DNA from: Hennigella sp045641165
GTDB lineage: Bacteria > Bacillota_I > Bacilli_A > Mycoplasmatales > Mycoplasmoidaceae
DNA: 64,000 nt
NCBI GenBank assembly: GCA_045641165.1
Contig: JAZUGL010000002.1
Coordinates: 1-64,000, forward strand
Direction of reading: 5' to 3'
Below, one piece after another: positions 10,389 through 22,013 of this stretch (position 1 is the stretch's first letter; each line of letters starts with the position of its first letter). Below the pieces are notes generated by a model. It was given only the letters and a program-made list of their open reading frames with translations. It ran no database searches and had not been told where the DNA came from. Made by a program: the position numbers and the translations under genes.

Positions 10389-10470
10389 GGTTTTCACCGT
10401 ATTTACATATTATATTATTTCATATTATTTGTATAATATAAAAGATTTAATGGTTAGAAAAGGAGTTAAT

Positions 10471-11799
10471 ATGAAAATTGTTAACATGTTTTCTAATGAA
10501 GTAAAACCTTGGGTTTTACCTGTAGTAATTACTTTACTAGTTATTGTTGTAATCTTATTTGTTTTAGTTATTGTTTTTAGAATCAAAAGAAAAAACACTA
10601 ACAAAACATATGGTTTAGAAACTAATGATAAACAAGCATTAGAAAGCGAAATAAATAAATTTAGAAAATTAAGAAATGAATATAAAAATAAATTAGCTTC
10701 TATCAATGGAATTGATACAGCCGAAGCTAAAAAAGACTTGCAAGATATTTTGAAGCAAGAATTAAATGAATACAGAGAAGACCAACTCTTAAAAATAGAT
10801 CATGATATTGAAAAACAAAAGAATGATTTGTTAAAACAAACAATTTTAGAAACAATGCAACCATTGCATCTAAAAGTAATTAATGAATCATCAATTTTCC
10901 ATTTGCCAGTAAGCGATGAAGTTAAACCATTCCTTGTTGGTAAAAAAGGACAAACAATTAAAAGATTAAGCGATATTACAAATTGTAATATCAATGTAGA
11001 TTGAAAATCTCCATATGTGGAATTTTCTTGTCCTAATCCAGTAGACAGGACATTAGCCATTAACACTGTTAAGCACTTAATCAAGTCTGAAGCATTTGAT
11101 ATGAAAGCAATTAATGTTGTTTATGAAAAAGAAAAGAAAGCATTAGAAAGAGAATGCTATTTAACTGGTAAGGAATATTTAGATAGACTAAATATTAATG
11201 TGTCCAATGACAAGATTTATGAATATGTCGGTAGATTAAAATACAGATGGTCATTTAACCAAAATGCTCTAGAACATTGTTATGAAACAGCATTGATTTG
11301 CGAATCACTTGCTAGAAAATTTAATCTAAATCCTGACATTGCAAAACAAATAGGTTTCTTCCATGACATTGGAAAATCTATTGATTATGAAAAAAGATAT
11401 GATCACATATCTTCTGGTATTAAAATTGCTAAAGAATGTCATCTTCCACAAGAAGTTCTAGATGGCATTTTAAAACATCATAGAACAAATTGCAACGAAG
11501 ACTATATTTTGCTTGTTAGATGTGCTGATGCATGATCAGCAGCAAGAACTGGTGCTAGACACTTCCCTAATGAAGATACAGACCAAACAGCTAAAATTAT
11601 TGAACAAAAAATTAAATTAATATCTGATATCATTTCGTGTAAGGTTGTAGTTCAAGATAAAACAATTAAAATTGTTTTTGTTCCCGATTTCTTTACTAAA
11701 AAGAAATATTTAGCACAGAAGTATGAAATTACACAAGCACTTAAAAAAGATAGAAGATTTAATAAATATACAGTTGAGTTTATTGAAGATTTAATTTAA
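10471..11799 (+). CDS. rny: Ribonuclease Y
   Basis: 442 aa; shorter than the usual ~520 because the coiled-coil part is reduced. Endoribonuclease that starts mRNA decay at the membrane. An N-terminal TM helix (residues ~14-37) and a coiled coil (~50-130) are followed by a KH domain with GKKG (~153) and an HD domain with FFHDIGKSIDYE and HHRTNCNE. The SD AAGGAG (10459-10464) and TATAAT (10432-10437) support ATG 10471. Convergent with the EIIB-like gene, with 2 nt between stops. Confidence 0.93.
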
Positions 11800-11801
11800 A
11801 A

Positions 11802-12158
11802 TTAGTTACTTTGTAACATCTTTTCTTTTAAGGCTGTTGCACAATCACCAATAAGAAGCGTTACACTATTTAATGACTTAACAACACCTTTAGCGCAAAT
11901 TTCTTTTAGAGTTGAAGTGTCAATCTTTGACACATCTTCTAAATTAAAAGTAATCGTAGAAATAGTTGATGAGACAGAAATAATATTAGGTTTTCCACCC
12001 AATGCTTGAAGCAATTGTTCAACATTAGGTAATTCCATAGAATTAAGTTTTAATTCTGTACTCTTATTAGCTGCAAGTTGTGCAGCTTGCTTTTTAGCCT
12101 TTCTGTTTAAATGACCAAAAGTAAGAGCATTCAAGAATTTAGTAAGTTTCTTTCCCAT
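11802..12158 (-). CDS. Degenerate PTS EIIB (glucose family)-like protein
   Basis: 118 aa. A basic N-terminal extension (~1-40) is followed by an EIIB-type domain (NVEQLLQALGGKPNI, then ISTITFNLEDVSKID, LKEICAKGVV, LLIGDCATALKEKM). In active EIIB domains a Cys in the C-x-T-R-L motif carries the phosphate; here the corresponding positions read T65 and then S/T, so both Cys and Arg are lost. It therefore cannot act as a phosphocarrier by the known mechanism. The same arrangement, an orphan EIIB-like gene beside the RNase Y gene, exists in M. genitalium (MG129/MG130). A regulatory or binding role is possible. Confidence 0.75.
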   Translation of the reverse strand: MGKKLTKFLNALTFGHLNRKAKKQAAQLAANKSTELKLNSMELPNVEQLLQALGGKPNIISVSSTISTITFNLEDVSKIDTSTLKEICAKGVVKSLNSVTLLIGDCATALKEKMLQSN

Positions 12159-12172
12159 AATCTATATATAAA

Positions 12173-12180
12173 ATTATAAT
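12173..12180. promoter_or_regulatory. Shared palindromic -10 (ATTATAAT) of EIIB-like gene and trpS
   Basis: The two divergent start codons are 31 nt apart. TATAAT on plus (12175-12180) ends 9 nt before the trpS ATG, and on minus (12173-12178) ends 14 nt before the EIIB-like ATG. Neither gene has an SD, so trpS mRNA would be leaderless or carry 1-3 nt. Confidence 0.55.
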
Positions 12181-12189
12181 TTAAAATAT

Positions 12190-13227
12190 ATGAAAAATAC
12201 AAATCGCAAACCCATAATGTTGAGTGGTATTCAACCCTCAAATAAAATTACCTTAGGTAATTATTTAGGAGCAATTAAACCATATGTTCAAACGGCAGAT
12301 ATGTTTGATATGTATGTTTTTGTTGCTGACTTACATGCCATTACAAATGTATTTGACCCAGACAAACTTATGCAAAATAAAAAAGATATTATTTGCATGT
12401 ATTATGCCTGTGGGTTAGATTTTAGTAAAACTAAAATCTTTTATCAATCAGATGTAAAAACACATACAGAACTAGCACACATTCTAATGTGTCATACAAC
12501 ACTTGGGGAATTAAATAGAATGACTCAATTTAAAGATAAAGCCAAGAAAACATCTGATAATGGAACAGAATTTATCCCTACGGGATTATTGTTCTATCCA
12601 ATATTAATGACAGCTGATATTTTGCTTTATGATGCTGATGCTGTAATTGTTGGTGCTGATCAAAAACAACATATGGAACTAGCTAGAAACATTGCCGAAA
12701 GAATGAACAAAAAATATGCTTCTAGAAATCATGGTAAACCATTGTTTACAGTTCCTGAACCATATATTTTAAAAACAGGCGCAAGAGTTATGGACTTAGT
12801 TGACCCATCAGTTAAAATGTCTAAATCTAACAAGAACATTAAAGGAACCATCTTTATTATGGACCCTCCTGAAATCATTGCTGATAAAATTAAATCAGCT
12901 AAAACAGACGGTTTTAACAAAGTTAAATATGATAAAGAAAAACAACCAGGAATTTCTAATTTAATTGAAATTTATGCAGCTTTAACTGGTATGACTTTCA
13001 AAGACATTGAAGAATCTTATAAAGATGCAGAAAATTATGGTGTATTTAAAACAGATTTAATTAAGATTGTTTGCGATGAATTAAGTAAGTTGCAAGAAAA
13101 ATATCATGAAGCTGTTAAGATTTATGATTCAAAATTGTTACCAATTTTAAAAGCTAATGCTAAAGAATGCAGTAAGTTAGTTGAAGCAAAGACAGAAGCA
13201 GTTTATAAAGCTATTGGAATGAAATAA
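12190..13227 (+). CDS. trpS: Tryptophan--tRNA ligase
   Basis: 345 aa, full length. Class I synthetase charging tRNA-Trp, which in this organism must serve UGA as well as UGG. SGIQPSNKITLGNYLGA (residues ~11-27) holds the HIGH-like signature and KMSKSNKN (~203-210) the KMSKS loop. VGADQKQHMELARNIAERMN is the conserved TrpRS core. The start has no SD (see the promoter entry). The stop overlaps the next start by one base (TAATG). Confidence 0.96.
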   Translation: MKNTNRKPIMLSGIQPSNKITLGNYLGAIKPYVQTADMFDMYVFVADLHAITNVFDPDKLMQNKKDIICMYYACGLDFSKTKIFYQSDVKTHTELAHILMCHTTLGELNRMTQFKDKAKKTSDNGTEFIPTGLLFYPILMTADILLYDADAVIVGADQKQHMELARNIAERMNKKYASRNHGKPLFTVPEPYILKTGARVMDLVDPSVKMSKSNKNIKGTIFIMDPPEIIADKIKSAKTDGFNKVKYDKEKQPGISNLIEIYAALTGMTFKDIEESYKDAENYGVFKTDLIKIVCDELSKLQEKYHEAVKIYDSKLLPILKANAKECSKLVEAKTEAVYKAIGMK

Positions 13228-14180
13228 TGCCAAAGAAAGGATCTAAAAAATTAAACCGTAGGTTTGCCAAAGTTGATTTTGACAAACGTTGTTTAATTTG
13301 TATAGATCTTGATGGTACATTACTAAATGACCAAAGCTATATTCGTTCATATTCTAGAGATGTTATCCAACAACTAACCAAACAAGGACATGTTGTTTGT
13401 ATTTTTACAGGTAGACCTAAAAGGTCTAGTTTAAACTTTTATAGACAGTTAAGACTTAAAACACCACTTGTTAATTACAATGGAGCAATGATACATAATC
13501 CATCTGATGGTGTGTTTCCTTTATTAAACTTCTATATAAATACTGAAGTTATTTATAAAATCTTTCACAACAAGGAAGTTCACGAAATGACAGACAATGT
13601 TATTTTTGAAGCACCAGAATGTACATACTTTTTAAAAAGCTTAGGAGAAAAAGTAACAGTTAAAGATTTCAGAGCCAACTTAGCTAAGTTCAACATTTAT
13701 ACTGCTGGCGATGTTGAATTCATTTCTAATGATTTTAACAAGTTAAAAAATGGTGTTTGATCCATTCTTGTTACTTTAAAAGACATGAATAATGCCGAAA
13801 AACTAAAAACCACTATTCAAAGAATCTGTCCATCTGTAATTGTTAGAGGATGAACAGAACAGCACGTTGGTACTGTTTTAGAAATTAATAGTTTGTTTCC
13901 AACAAAAGGTATGGCATTAAAGTACTTATCAGTTTATTATGATATTCCACTTGAAAGATGCTATGCATTTGGTGATAATCAAAATGACGTTGAAATGTTA
14001 CAAATAGCTGGTCATAGCTATGCTATGAAAAATGGATGTGCAGAAGCTAAAAAGGCTGCCAAGTATGTAACCAAGCACAACAACCATGAACAAGGTGTCG
14101 CAAGAGAACTAAATAAAATATTTAAATTACAAATCCCTGTTGAAATCAACAAGAACTTGGAATTTGAAAAAGTTTTGTAA
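13227..14180 (+). CDS. Cof-type HAD-superfamily phosphatase
   Basis: 317 aa. HAD motif I CIDLDGTLL (residues ~25-33), motif II around CIFTGRPKR, and motif III/IV FGDNQNDVEMLQIAG near residue 250; this is the Cof/YidA (subclass IIB) type that hydrolyses sugar phosphates, nucleotides or FMN-like substrates. The substrate cannot be told. Two TGA Trp codons (13758-13760, 13851-13853). Translationally coupled to trpS. A Cof gene near trpS occurs in other mycoplasmas. Confidence 0.88.
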
Positions 14181-14187
14181 CAAAACT
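14171..14187 (+). terminator. Small hairpin at the Cof stop codon
   Basis: AGTTTTG (14171-14177) pairs with CAAAACT (14181-14187); the loop is the TAA stop itself. There is no T-run beyond, so it may only weakly terminate before convergent alaS. Confidence 0.35.
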
Positions 14188-14192
14188 AGAAA

Positions 14193-16898
14193 CTAATTTT
14201 TAATTAAATTTCTAATTGCTTGAACATTTGCATCGGTGTTGTCACAAGAACCTCTTGCAAAGAAGTCTTTTCCGCCACCCTTGCCAGATGTAGCCTTATT
14301 AATTTCATTAATAATGTCTCTAGCATTCATGTCTTTAAACTTAGGGTTTTTAGTAACTATATAAGAAAGCTTTTCAGCAGAATTTAAAATAACAAACATA
14401 GTTTGAACAAATTTATTTGTTAACCTAGGCGGTAAAATTGCAAAAGCATCTTGATCAACATTGTTTAATTCAATTAAACACATTTTTTGATTTGTATCAA
14501 CTTTAGTTTCGTTAGCAATTTTATCAGCAAGCTTGTTTGACACATCTTTCTTAAATAAAGCTAGAGCTTTAAAGAATTGAGAATTTAGATTTTCTAATAG
14601 TGCTATGTTATTTTTAACACCTTCCCATGTGTTTACTAATTTAACACCATTTAATTTGTTAATAAATTCTTGGTTGTCAAAACCAGAGTTTTTAATTTCT
14701 CTATTGATTTGGTCAAGCTTAGATTGTAAGTCACTATTAAGTTCATTAATAGTAGCATTAGTATTTTCGTTAGTTACTATTGCTTCAACTCTTCAAGCAC
14801 CAGAACCCTTAGATTCCAGTTTAATGAAACGGAATTGTTGGATATCTTTAGTATTTTTAACATGTCTTCCACCACAAATTTCTATAGAAACATTTCCAAC
14901 TTGAACAACCCTAAGTTTGCCTTTAACTTTTGCATATACTTCTTCGAAGTAAGCAAGAGCACCCATAGCTTTTGCTTCATCTAAAGTTTTATGATGAATA
15001 GTTACAGGCAAAGCTTGTTTGATTCAATCATTAATTAAAGCTTCAGCTTTATCTAGTTCTTGAAGGGTTAGTTTTCTTGGATATTGGAAATCAAATGTTA
15101 GTTTATGATGAGTTTTTAAAGCACCCATTTGTTTTATCTCTTTAGAGATAGATTGTTGTAATGCGGCTTGAATTAAATGTTCAGATGTATGTGTTGCTTC
15201 AATAATAGCTTTAGCTTTTAAATCTAAACTAACATGAACCTTTTGTCCTAAACTTAAGTTTAGGTTCTTTTCACCAATAACAGAATGGAAGTGTTGGCCA
15301 TTAGGACCTTTTATAGCATCATAAACTTTTAGTTTATTGCTATTAACTTCTATTCATCCTCAATCTGAAACTTCACCACCACAGTTAGCATAAATAACTG
15401 TTTTGTCTAACACAATTCAATTATGTTTGCCTTCTATTGTTTGTTTAATTTCATTAAAGTCTTGGTCAAAAACACCAATTATGGTAGCATCACATTCATT
15501 GCTATCATAATCAAATATTGATTCTTTTTTAAAGTCCATCAAAGATGCATTTTGGATAGCCATAGCTTTGATTTGAGTATTTGTTTTAGAAACTTTGGAA
15601 TGTTGTTCTTGGCATTTTTTAAAGCCAACCATATCAACTTTAACATTTTTATCTTTAGCAAGTTCTATTGTTAACTCAATAGGAAAACCATAAGTATCTA
15701 GTAATTTGAAAGCTACATCACCAGGAATGCTATTACTTTTAATAGCATGTTCAAACAAATTTAAACCTTTAGTTAAAGTTTTGTTAAATTGTTGTTCTTC
15801 TTTTAACAGTATGTTAATGATGTTTGTTTTTTCATCATTAAGATATGGATAAAAATCATTCATAGAAGCAATAATAGCTTCTACCACTTTTTGTACAAAA
15901 GATGTTTCTATACCTAGCTTGTGGGCATACACTATCGCTCTTCTTAAAAGCTTTCTAATAATATATCCACGACCAGTGTTGCCTGGTATTGCTCCATCAG
16001 CTATTGCAAAGCAACATGCTTTGATATGGTCAGCAATTATTCTATAAGCATAGTTGATTTGAGTTTGTTCTTTAGAAGGATTAAAGTAGTTGTCTGGTTT
16101 GTAAACAAACTTAGTTAAAGCAGCAATTGCATTAATAATATTTTGGTAAATATCAATTTCAAAGTTTGTATATGTTTCTTGTAAAACACAAGCTAATCTT
16201 TCTAGCCCACAGCCAGTATCAATATTCTTGTGTTTTAATTCAACATAGTTATTTTTGCCGTCATTATTGTATTGACTAAATACAATATTTCATATTTCTA
16301 CATATCTATCATTTTCAATATCTTGTTCAAATAGTTTGATTCCAATATTTTTAGGATCATATTTAGGTCCACGATCATAATAGATTTCGGAACAAGGACC
16401 ACAAGGTCCTGAACCAACATCTCAGAAGTTTCTATCTTTGCCACATCTAGCAATATGCGAAGCATCTATTCCAGTTTTAACCCACGCATCATAAGCTTCA
16501 TTATCATCTTGATAAACTGTAATGTACAGTTTGTTTTTATCAAACCCAAACACTTTAGTTAATAGTTCATAACCTCATTGGATAGCTTCTTTTTTAAAAT
16601 AGTCTCCTATAGAGAAGTTGCCTAACATTTCAAAGAAAGTGTGGTGTCTAGATGTTAAACCAACATTTTCAATATCATTAGTTCTAATAGCCTTTTGGCT
16701 ATTAGCCAATCTTTTGGATGGTGGGTTTTCTAAACCGCTAAAATATTTTTTTAATGTAGCTACCCCAGAGTTAATTCAGATTAATGATGGGTCATTTACT
16801 GGAATAAGAGATTTAGATGGAACAATAAAATGGTCTTTAGACTTTCAAAAGTCTAACCATGTTTGTCTAATTTTATTAGTTGACCATTTAATTCCCAT
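14193..16898 (-). CDS. alaS: Alanine--tRNA ligase
   Basis: 901 aa, full length. Class II synthetase with aminoacylation core at the N-terminus (WSTNKIRQTWLDFWKSK, SRHHTFFEMLGNFSIGDYFK, GCGLERLACVLQ), an editing domain with the zinc-binding HTSEHL-equivalent and CGGRHVKNT, and a C-Ala domain ending around SGKGGGKDFFARGSC. Many TGA Trp codons split it into fragments on a standard code. It lies 2 nt downstream of mnmA and shares its transcript. Confidence 0.96.
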
Positions 16899-16900
16899 AT

Positions 16901-18025
16901 CTATTTAATTATCTTACCAATCTCACCACAGCCTAAACAAATTTTGTTTTTGTATACAACCGCATATTGTCCAGGTGTAACTGATAATGTTTTATCATAA
17001 GTGATTAATCACTTATTGCCACTAGGTTTGAGTGATTTAACTCTAATAAGCTTTTGTAGATGTCTAAATCTAACTTTTAAGTTAGATAAACCTTTTCTAG
17101 AATTAGGGTTAATGAAATTAAATCCATTTAGTTCACATTTAGTGCTTGACAAGTATTTTTCTTTATCTTTTGCAGAGCAAACATACAAGACTTTCTTCCT
17201 AACATCTTTATCACAAACAAAGTATTTACATGAAGCTCCAGAAAGATGCAAGTCTTTATTTTGTCCTAATGTGTAATACATTGTCCCAATGTGTTGACCA
17301 ACAACTTTTTTAGTTTTAATATCTATGACATTTCCAGGTTGGTTAGGAACGTAGTTTTCAAGAAAATCTTGAAACTGTCTTTTTCCAATAAAACATATTC
17401 CCATAGAGTCTTTTCTATCTCAATTAGGTAATTTAATTTTCTTAGCTATTTTTCTAACTTCTAACTTTGTTAGTTTAGCTAAAGGGAAGATAACTTTGTC
17501 CAATTGTTTTTGGTTTAAACTAGATAAAAAATAAGTTTGATCTTTTGTTTTATCTGCTGGAACCAACAGATACAAACCAGATTTTGTCTTCTTAATATCT
17601 GCATAGTGACCAGTAGCAATATAGTCACATTTAAATTTATTTAAAGCATATTTTCTAAATGCTTCAAATTTAATGTATTTATTGCATAAAACATCTGGAT
17701 TAGGTGTTAAAGATTTCTTGTATTGTGAAATAAAACATTTAAAAACATCATTTCAATATTCCTTAATAAATTCCACTTTGTGTAATTTAAGATGGAAGAA
17801 GTCAGCTACTTTTTTTGCTGCAAGATAGTCAACATTACTTTCGCAACCATCGGGTAGTTTTTTACTATGACCTTTAATGTCATTATTAATGACAGTATCT
17901 CAATTTTGCATGAAAACAGGGATAACATGAAAACCTGCTTTTAATAATAAATAACAACTAACAGCAGAATCCACTCCGCCCGATAATCCTAAGACAACTT
18001 TAGTTCCGGTCTTATTATGTTTCAT
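16901..18025 (-). CDS. mnmA: tRNA-specific 2-thiouridylase MnmA
   Basis: 374 aa. Makes the 2-thio group of s2U34 in tRNA-Lys/Glu/Gln with sulphur from a cysteine desulfurase. PP-loop GLSGGVDSAVS at residues ~13-23; catalytic Cys in NPDVLCN (~108) and the second in SMGICFIG (~208). An in-frame TGA Trp occurs in NWD. The start ATG 18025 has no SD, and a minus-strand TATAAT (18033-18038) ends 7 nt before it, so the transcript may be leaderless. Confidence 0.95.
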
Positions 18026-18095
18026 AGATTAAATTATAGTGAATATTGCTATAAATATAAGTACTATAATTACTATATTATTTAATAATATAAAT
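18026..18095. promoter_or_regulatory. Divergent promoter region mnmA / uvrA
   Basis: Minus TATAAT at 18033-18038 for mnmA; plus TATAAT at 18065-18070 for uvrA, with a second possible -10 (TAATAT, about 18084-18089) right before the ATG. Neither gene shows an SD. The rest is plain A/T. Confidence 0.45.
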
Positions 18096-20942
18096 ATGGC
18101 AAAACAAGACTTACATAATAATATTTACGTGCAAGGAGCCAGACAAAACAACCTAAAAAATATTAGTGTTGTTGTTCCTAAAAACAAGCTAGTTGTTATG
18201 ACTGGTTTGTCTGGATCTGGTAAGTCTTCACTAGCTTTTAATACCATTTATGCCGAAGGCCAAAGAAGATATCTAGAATCATTGTCAAGCTATGCTAGAC
18301 AATTTCTAGGAAACAACGACAAACCTGACGTAGATTCTATTGAAGGATTGTTGCCAGCTATTTCTATTGACCAAAAAACTACCAGCAACAATCCTAGATC
18401 TACCGTAGGTACTGTTACAGAAATCTACGATTATTTAAGATTGCTGTGAGCAAGAATTGGTATTCCTTATTGTCCTAATGGACACGGCCCAATTAAGACA
18501 TTAACTACTAAACAAATAGTAGATAAAATCTACTTAGATTTTCCTATTGAATCTAGAATTCAGATATTAGCCCCTATTGCTTATAAGCAAAAAGGAACTT
18601 TCACTAAAGAGTTTAATAAATTAAAACTAGATGGATTTTTAAGAGTCAGAGTTGATGGCGCTGTCTATAGCTTGGATGATGAAATCAATCTTGATAAGAA
18701 CAAGTTCCACTATATTGACATCATTGTAGATCGTATTGTCTTAAATGAAGACAATTTAACACATGATCGTTTAACTGAAGCGGTTGAAACTTGTTTAAAA
18801 CACTCAGAATCTAAAGTTGTAGTTACAGATAGCAAGAAAGACATTCTTTATTCAAAGAATCACTCTTGTCCTGTTTGTGGTTTTTCTATTCCGGAAATGG
18901 AACCAAGATTATTTTCTTTCAACTCACCTACTGGATATTGTGAAAAATGTAAGGGTTTAGGTTTTACCTATGAACCAGATGAAGATAGAATGATTCCTGA
19001 TAGGAATCTTTCCATCAACCAAGGTGGTATTAGATGGTTTAAAAATACCATGGATACGAAAAACCTTGAATGACAAAAATTCTCAGCTTTATTAGATCAC
19101 TATCATATTGATAGAGATAAACCAATTAAGAAACTTTCAAGAAGAGAAATAGATTTGATGATGTGAGGTTCAGATGAACCTATTGAAGTTGTAGCTAAAT
19201 CTGAAAGTAGAAAAACTTATACCTACAATGATTACATTGAAGGTGTACTTGCTATGATCAAACGTAGACACCTTGAAACTAATTCAGAAATGTCTAGAGA
19301 ATTTTATGGTTTCTACATGGTAGAAAAACCATGTGATGAATGCCATGGTCATAGGTTAAATAAGAAAGCACTATCTGTTAAGATAAATGGCAAAAGTATC
19401 ATGGATGTTTGTGACATGTCTGTGTCACAAATGCACGATTGATTCTTAGGACTTGAACTTAATGAAACTGAAAGAATTATTGGAAAGCAAGTTCTAAAAG
19501 AAATCATTAATCGTTTGGAATTTCTAATTAATGTTGGTCTAGATTATCTAACATTATCTAGACCTGCTGGAACTTTGTCTGGTGGTGAAAACCAAAGAAT
19601 TAGATTAGCTGCACAAATAGGCAGTAGCCTTACAGGCGTATTATATGTGCTAGACGAACCATCTATTGGTTTACACCAAAAAGATAACCAAAAACTTATC
19701 AAGACTATGAAAGCCATGAGAGATCTTGGTAACTCATTGATTGTTGTTGAACACGATACAGACACAATGTTTGCTGCAGACCATTTAATCGACATAGGAC
19801 CGCTTGCAGGCAACGGCGGGGGTAAAGTCATAGCCCAAGGGTCTGTCGACGATCTAATCAAAGCAAAACAATCAATTACGGGCAAATACCTTTCTGGTGA
19901 ATGGACCATTCCGGTTCCTAAAAAAAGAAGAGGTGGAAATGGCAAGAAGATTGTTTTGAAGGGTGTTAAGACTAACAATCTAAAGAACATTAACGTTACA
20001 TTTCCTTTAGGAAAGTTTATTTGTATTACAGGTGTAAGTGGTTCAGGAAAGTCTTCTTTAATTTCTGAAACACTAGTACCTAATATTAGAAAAATATTAT
20101 TCAACCCATTTGAATTAGCTCCTAAAGTGGGAGACTTAACAGGAATTCAAGATATAGACAACTTAATAGTTGTCGACCAAGAACCAATTGGTCGTACACC
20201 TAGATCTAACCCTGCTACATATACAGGTTTGTTTGATGATATTAGAGGTGTGTTTGCATCTACACCCGAAGCTAAAGCTCGTGGGTATGATAAAGGAAGA
20301 TTTAGTTTCAATGTTGAATCTGGAAGATGTGAAAAATGTAATGGTGATGGCTACATCAGAATAGAAATGCATTTCTTACCAGATGTTTATGTTAAATGTG
20401 ATGAATGTGGTGGCAAAAGATATAACCAAGAAACACTTTCTATTCTTTATAAGAATAAATCCATCTATGATGTACTTGAAATGTCTGTTGACGAAGCTTA
20501 TGAATTCTTTATTAATATTCCAAGCATTAAGCGTAAGCTTGAACTATTAAAAGATGTAGGTCTAGGTTATTTAAAACTTGGCGAACCATCTATAGATCTA
20601 TCTGGTGGTGAAGCACAAAGAATCAAGTTAGCTAAATTCTTGCAAAGAAAAGCTAGTGCAAGAACAATTATTGTTCTTGATGAACCTTCAACAGGATTGC
20701 ATCAACACGATATAGCAAAGCTAATTGAAGTTTTAAATAGAATAGTTGATAATGGTTCGACTGTTATCATTATTGAACACAACCTTGATATTATCAAGTG
20801 TGCGGATTACATTATTGATTTAGGACCAGATGGTGGTAATCGTGGTGGAAGAATAATTACAACCGGAACTCCTGAACAAATTATTAAAGATGAAGATATC
20901 TCTTACACAGCAAAATTCTTAAAACCATTATTGAAAAAATAG
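18096..20942 (+). CDS. uvrA: UvrABC excinuclease subunit A
   Basis: 948 aa, full length. Damage-sensing ABC ATPase of nucleotide excision repair. Walker A GLSGSGKSS (~39-47) and GVSGSGKSS (~645), ABC signatures LSGGENQRIRLA and LSGGEAQRIKLA, Walker B VLYVLDEPSIGLH and IIVLDEPSTGLH, and zinc-finger Cys pairs (CPVCGF..CEKC; CEKC..CDEC). ATG 18096 is preferred to the upstream 18039 because UvrA proteins start close to the INVQGARQNNLK-type motif. Monocistronic. Two or more TGA Trp codons. Confidence 0.96.
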
Positions 20943-21028
20943 GTTATTGTAAATATATCAATATGTTATTGATATATAATTATAAAGTCCAGGATTTCAT
21001 GTTTTGGACAGAAAGAGCTCTTATAAAA

Positions 21029-21943
21029 ATGAAATTAAAATATATGTTACCTATAACAGCTATTGCTGGTGCTGCAGCAATTGTAACACCTTTAGCTGTT
21101 TCATGTGGTCAAAAACCAGAAGCAAAAATTACATACACCTATGATGCTCATAGAACTAGTTCAAATGATGCTGGCTGGTATGTAGATGGTTATGCAACTC
21201 AAATTACTTCTCCAATAGCAAGAGAAGCTGGGGCAGACTTGGCTGCATACAATGACTGTTATGTAAAAACAGTTGCTGCTGAACCAAAATATGTTTGTGA
21301 TGGTTTTGCTGTAGGATACACTAAATTGCTTAGTGAAATGCAAGCATTGACATCTATTCAATCAATGAACGGAACTTTCTCTGTTGAAGTTTTAAACAGT
21401 TACTACAAAAGTGCAAACCAAGAACAATCACTTTCGACTGCTGGTTTCAACTTTAGAATTGTTAATGATCAAAAAATTGTTTATAGTGTAGCAAATGCTA
21501 CAACTTCAGTGCATGTACAATACTCATTGCTAATGAGTGGTTTTGAGTTATCATTGACTTCTTACTCACTTTCTCCATCTAATGAAAATGTAGCTTCAAT
21601 GTCTTTTGTTAACTCATTTGTAAACAACACTTTGACCTCTTCTCCTTACAAGGTTTATGAAGGTTATAGTCCTATGAGTGAAAAAAGGGACAGTGCTATG
21701 ACTGCTGATGTTAACAAAGCGGTTGATAGTTCCGCTAATAGCGATTTTGCTATTGACTTCAACTATACTGTTAGCGATGCAATAACTGGAAGCCTTATTA
21801 AATCTTCAAATATTGTTTGAACTAAAGGTACTGCTTCATACAACACAGGTATTATGACTCTTGGTGATATTACATGTGCAGACGTTTTATTAACAATGGC
21901 TTACAACATGGAAAATGTTAGTAGCATTGACAGAACAGTGTAA
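21029..21943 (+). CDS. Surface lipoprotein, unknown function
   Basis: 304 aa. Lipoprotein signal peptide MKLKYMLPITAIAGAAAIV with lipobox AVSC (Cys ~27). The mature part is rich in Ser, Ala, Tyr and Thr, predicted soluble and extracellular, with a few Cys (CYVK, YVCDG, ITCADV) that could form disulfides. No family recognised. ATG 21029 is chosen because it gives a proper signal peptide; an upstream ATG at 20963 adds 22 unlikely residues. One TGA Trp at 21818-21820. Codon use is somewhat richer in G/C than the neighbours. Ends in a clear terminator. Confidence 0.8.
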
Positions 21944-21969
21944 GTACAAAACAATATAGTTTAAATGCA

Positions 21970-21998
21970 AAAAAAAGAAACACTTGTGTTTCTTTTTT
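21970..21998. terminator. Bidirectional terminator (lipoprotein / gatB)
   Basis: AAAGAAACAC (21974-21983) with GTGTTTCTTT (21986-21995), a 2-nt loop extendable to 4, A-run upstream and T-run downstream. Confidence 0.8.
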
Positions 21999-22013
21999 AT
22001 TTTCCTCAAACAA

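Noticed and set aside
16618..17276. Long open frames on the plus strand opposite alaS and mnmA
   Set aside because: They are antisense shadows of genes with full-length family matches and show no motif or SD.
18039..18095. N-terminal extension of UvrA from ATG 18039
   Set aside because: It would run through the promoter region and add 19 residues not seen in UvrA.
19544..20104. 186-codon frame antisense to uvrA
   Set aside because: Opposite two conserved ATPase motifs; composition is a reflection of uvrA codons.
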